Of a stretch of DNA of 34,331 nt, positions 32,517-34,331 are shown piece after piece. Position 1 is the first letter of the stretch. Each line of letters begins with the position of its first letter. A model generated the notes under the pieces. That model saw nothing but the letters and a program-made list of their open reading frames with translations, made no database searches and was not told the DNA's origin. A program made the position numbers and the translations under genes. The stretch comes from SHZI01 sp964371995 (lineage in GTDB: Bacteria > Pseudomonadota > Gammaproteobacteria > Steroidobacterales > GCA-2729495), in assembly GCA_964371995.1 (NCBI GenBank), contig CAYJPG010000018.1, positions 1 to 34,331 of the forward strand, read 5' to 3'.

Positions 32517-34331
32517 TCAAAACTTGCCGTAATAGCCTTCCTTCAGCGCATCAAACAGATTCGCAGCGGTGTGCATCTCGCCGTCATACTCGATCTCTTC
32601 GTCGCCCCGGAGCGTCACTTCGGACCCGTCTTCCAGTACGAAGGTGTACTTCGTATTCTGCAAATCCTTTCCCTTCACGAGTACGCCCTGGAAAGCTTCG
32701 GGGTTGAAGCGGAAAGTGGTACAGCCCTTCAGCCCCTTCTCGTAGGCATACATGTAGATGTCCTTGAACTTCTCGTAATCGAAGTCCGTCGGTACATTGG
32801 CGGTCTTCGAAATCGAGGAGTCTACCCAGCGCTGCGCAGCTGCCTGGATATCCACATGTTCCCGCGGGCTGATGTCCTCTGCGGTAATGAAATACTCCGG
32901 CAGCTGCTCGTCGGGTCGGGTACTTCCCGGCGTCGCCGCCGCATTGATGAACTGCCGGTAGGCGAGCAGTTCAAGGGACAGCACTTCGACCTTTTCCTTG
33001 GACTTCTTGCCCTCGCGGATCACATTACGGAAATAGTGATGGGCGAAACTGGGCTCAATGCCGTTGCTGGCGTTGTTGGCGAAAGACAATGAAATCGTCC
33101 CGGTCGGCGCAATCGAACTGTGGTGCGTGAACCGCGCCCCGACCTGCTCCAGATCCTTCACCAGCTCGGGAGCAACCTCTGCGATACGCTGCATGTAGCG
33201 GCTATAGCGCGCGTGCAGGACCCGCCCGGGTATCCGGTCGCCGGCCTTCCAGCCATCGTGCGCCATCTCGGGGCGCTTGCGCAGCATCTGTGCCGTCACC
33301 TCGAAGTCTTCCAGCAGGATCGGCGCCGGACCTTTTTCCCGGGCCAGATCCAGCGCGGTCTCCCAGCCGGCCAGCGCCATCTCGCGAGCCACATCATCGG
33401 TGAACTGCACCGAATCCTTCGACCCGTAGCGCTTGCGCAGCATGGTGAGTGTGGACCCGAGCCCAAGGAAGCCCATGCCATGACGCCGCTTGCGCAGAAT
33501 CTCCTCACGCTGCCGCGGCAGCGGCAGTCCGTTGATCTCGACCACATTGTCGAGCATGCGCGAAAACACCTTCACCACCCGCCGGAATTCATCCCAGTCA
33601 AAGCGGGCATTTTCTGCAAACGGGTCCAGCACGAACTTGGTCAGGTTGACGGATCCGAGCAGGCATGACCCATAGGGCGGCAGCGGCTGTTCGCCGCAGG
33701 GATTCGTGGCCCGGACATTCTCATCGAACCAGTTGTTGTTCATCTCGTTGACACGATCGACCAGCACGAAACCTGGCTCGGCGAAGTCGTAGGTCGAGGC
33801 CATGATCATGTCCCACAGACGCCTTGCCGGCAGCTTCTTGAAGATGCGACACGCAACCTGCCCGCTGTCATTGGTCACGTAACCCTCGGTCACCGGCCAT
33901 TCACGCCACAGCACCTGCGCCGGATCGTTCACATCGAGACCCAGCTGCTCAAGCTGCCGATGATCAAGGGGGAAGGCCAGCAGCCAGTCGCGGTCGTGCT
34001 TGACCGCCTGCATGAACTCATCCGTTACCAGCAGGGAGAGATTGAACTGACGCAGACGGCCGTCCTCGCGCTTGGCGCGAATGAAATCCAGTACATCGGG
34101 ATGGCCGACATCAAATGTGCCCATCTGCGCGCCACGCCGCCCACCGGCAGACGACACGGTGAAACACATCTTGTCGTAGATATCCATGAAGGACATGGGC
34201 CCCGAGGTATGCGCACCGGCACCCGATACGTACGCGCCCTTGGGCCGCAGGGTCGAAAATTCATAACCGATGCCGCATCCGGCCTTGAGCGTCAGGCCTG
34301 CTTCATGAACCTTGGTGAGGATGTCCTGCAT
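32517..34331 (-). CDS. nrdJa: NrdJa, catalytic subunit of B12-dependent ribonucleotide reductase (5' end missing)
   Basis: The last 604 residues are present. The gene continues past the right edge, so the true start is not seen, although a Met happens to fall at the edge. It reduces ribonucleotides to deoxyribonucleotides using adenosylcobalamin, with no oxygen need. Signatures: GCGIGYEFSTLRPKGAYVSGA; GGRRGAQMGTFDVGHPDVLDFI; the active-site finger ATNPCGEQPLPPYGSCLLGSVNL (radical Cys and Glu); IAPTGTISLSFANNASNGIEP; and the tail KGLKGCTTFRFNPEAFQGVL, ending LFDALKEGYYGKF. The protein ends where single-chain NrdJ would continue into the domain encoded by nrdJb. About 100-120 residues are probably missing at the N-terminus. 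Class II use fits aerobic or variable-oxygen life and requires cobalamin supply. Confidence 0.95.
   Translation of the reverse strand: MQDILTKVHEAGLTLKAGCGIGYEFSTLRPKGAYVSGAGAHTSGPMSFMDIYDKMCFTVSSAGGRRGAQMGTFDVGHPDVLDFIRAKREDGRLRQFNLSLLVTDEFMQAVKHDRDWLLAFPLDHRQLEQLGLDVNDPAQVLWREWPVTEGYVTNDSGQVACRIFKKLPARRLWDMIMASTYDFAEPGFVLVDRVNEMNNNWFDENVRATNPCGEQPLPPYGSCLLGSVNLTKFVLDPFAENARFDWDEFRRVVKVFSRMLDNVVEINGLPLPRQREEILRKRRHGMGFLGLGSTLTMLRKRYGSKDSVQFTDDVAREMALAGWETALDLAREKGPAPILLEDFEVTAQMLRKRPEMAHDGWKAGDRIPGRVLHARYSRYMQRIAEVAPELVKDLEQVGARFTHHSSIAPTGTISLSFANNASNGIEPSFAHHYFRNVIREGKKSKEKVEVLSLELLAYRQFINAAATPGSTRPDEQLPEYFITAEDISPREHVDIQAAAQRWVDSSISKTANVPTDFDYEKFKDIYMYAYEKGLKGCTTFRFNPEAFQGVLVKGKDLQNTKYTFVLEDGSEVTLRGDEEIEYDGEMHTAANLFDALKEGYYGKF

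Noticed and set aside
1..34331. CRISPR array, tRNA or rRNA genes, phage or IS genes, toxin-antitoxin pairs, defence loci
   Set aside because: No regularly spaced repeats, no cloverleaf with CCA-type ends, and no transposase, integrase or nuclease-helicase motifs were seen while reading either strand.

Overview
The window is about 34.3 kb of GC-rich, densely coding bacterial chromosome. The gene set points to a gammaproteobacterium: Mpl, RNase D, CpdA, a bifunctional HldE, WaaA next to LPS-core genes, TolC preceded by a methyltransferase gene, and a split class II ribonucleotide reductase. PPi-dependent phosphofructokinase next to a proton-pumping pyrophosphatase suggests an environmental lineage rather than an enteric one. 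I cannot fix the family from sequence alone. I see no tRNA, rRNA, CRISPR array, insertion sequence or prophage gene, and no gene-free stretch above 300 bases. The longest gap is about 200 bases, upstream of hppA.

Layout. Positions 1-182 (minus) hold the N-terminus of a patatin-like phospholipase. Positions 324-7323 (minus) are a central-carbon operon, tkt-gap-pgk-pyk followed by a nucleotide-exchange-like MFS transporter. It diverges from the methyl-cycle pair metK-ahcY (7480-10056, plus). A membrane sulfatase/LTA-synthase-type enzyme (10082-12043, minus) diverges from cpdA and an overlapping TraB/GumN-family gene (12239-13911, plus). A minus-strand unit follows: small membrane protein, mpl and a LON-domain protein (13925-16435). 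Then come rnd (plus) and adk (minus).

Positions 18464-21965 carry pfp and hppA, a pyrophosphate module. Pfp uses PPi as phosphoryl donor, and HppA interconverts PPi and a proton gradient. hppA has a long, hairpin-rich leader with an extended -10 promoter and ends in a clear intrinsic terminator. A tight three-gene cassette for exported proteins follows (22061-24382): a lipase-like alpha/beta hydrolase, a lipoprotein amidohydrolase and a small lipoprotein with an acidic calcium-type loop. Its last gene overlaps tail-to-tail with a PAS-PAS-GGDEF-EAL protein (24327-26651, minus).

The right end has a pcm-like methyltransferase with tolC (plus). Facing them on the minus strand is a set reading nrdJa-nrdJb-hldE-waaA, that is, deoxynucleotide synthesis beside LPS inner-core synthesis. 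nrdJa runs off the right edge.

Most of the window is conserved housekeeping sequence. The parts most worth a second look are the structured hppA leader with the pfp-hppA pairing, the uncharacterised exported-hydrolase cassette, the pcm-like protein lacking the usual active-site serine, and a suspicious G-rich, palindromic patch inside the EAL domain where a conserved motif is lost.
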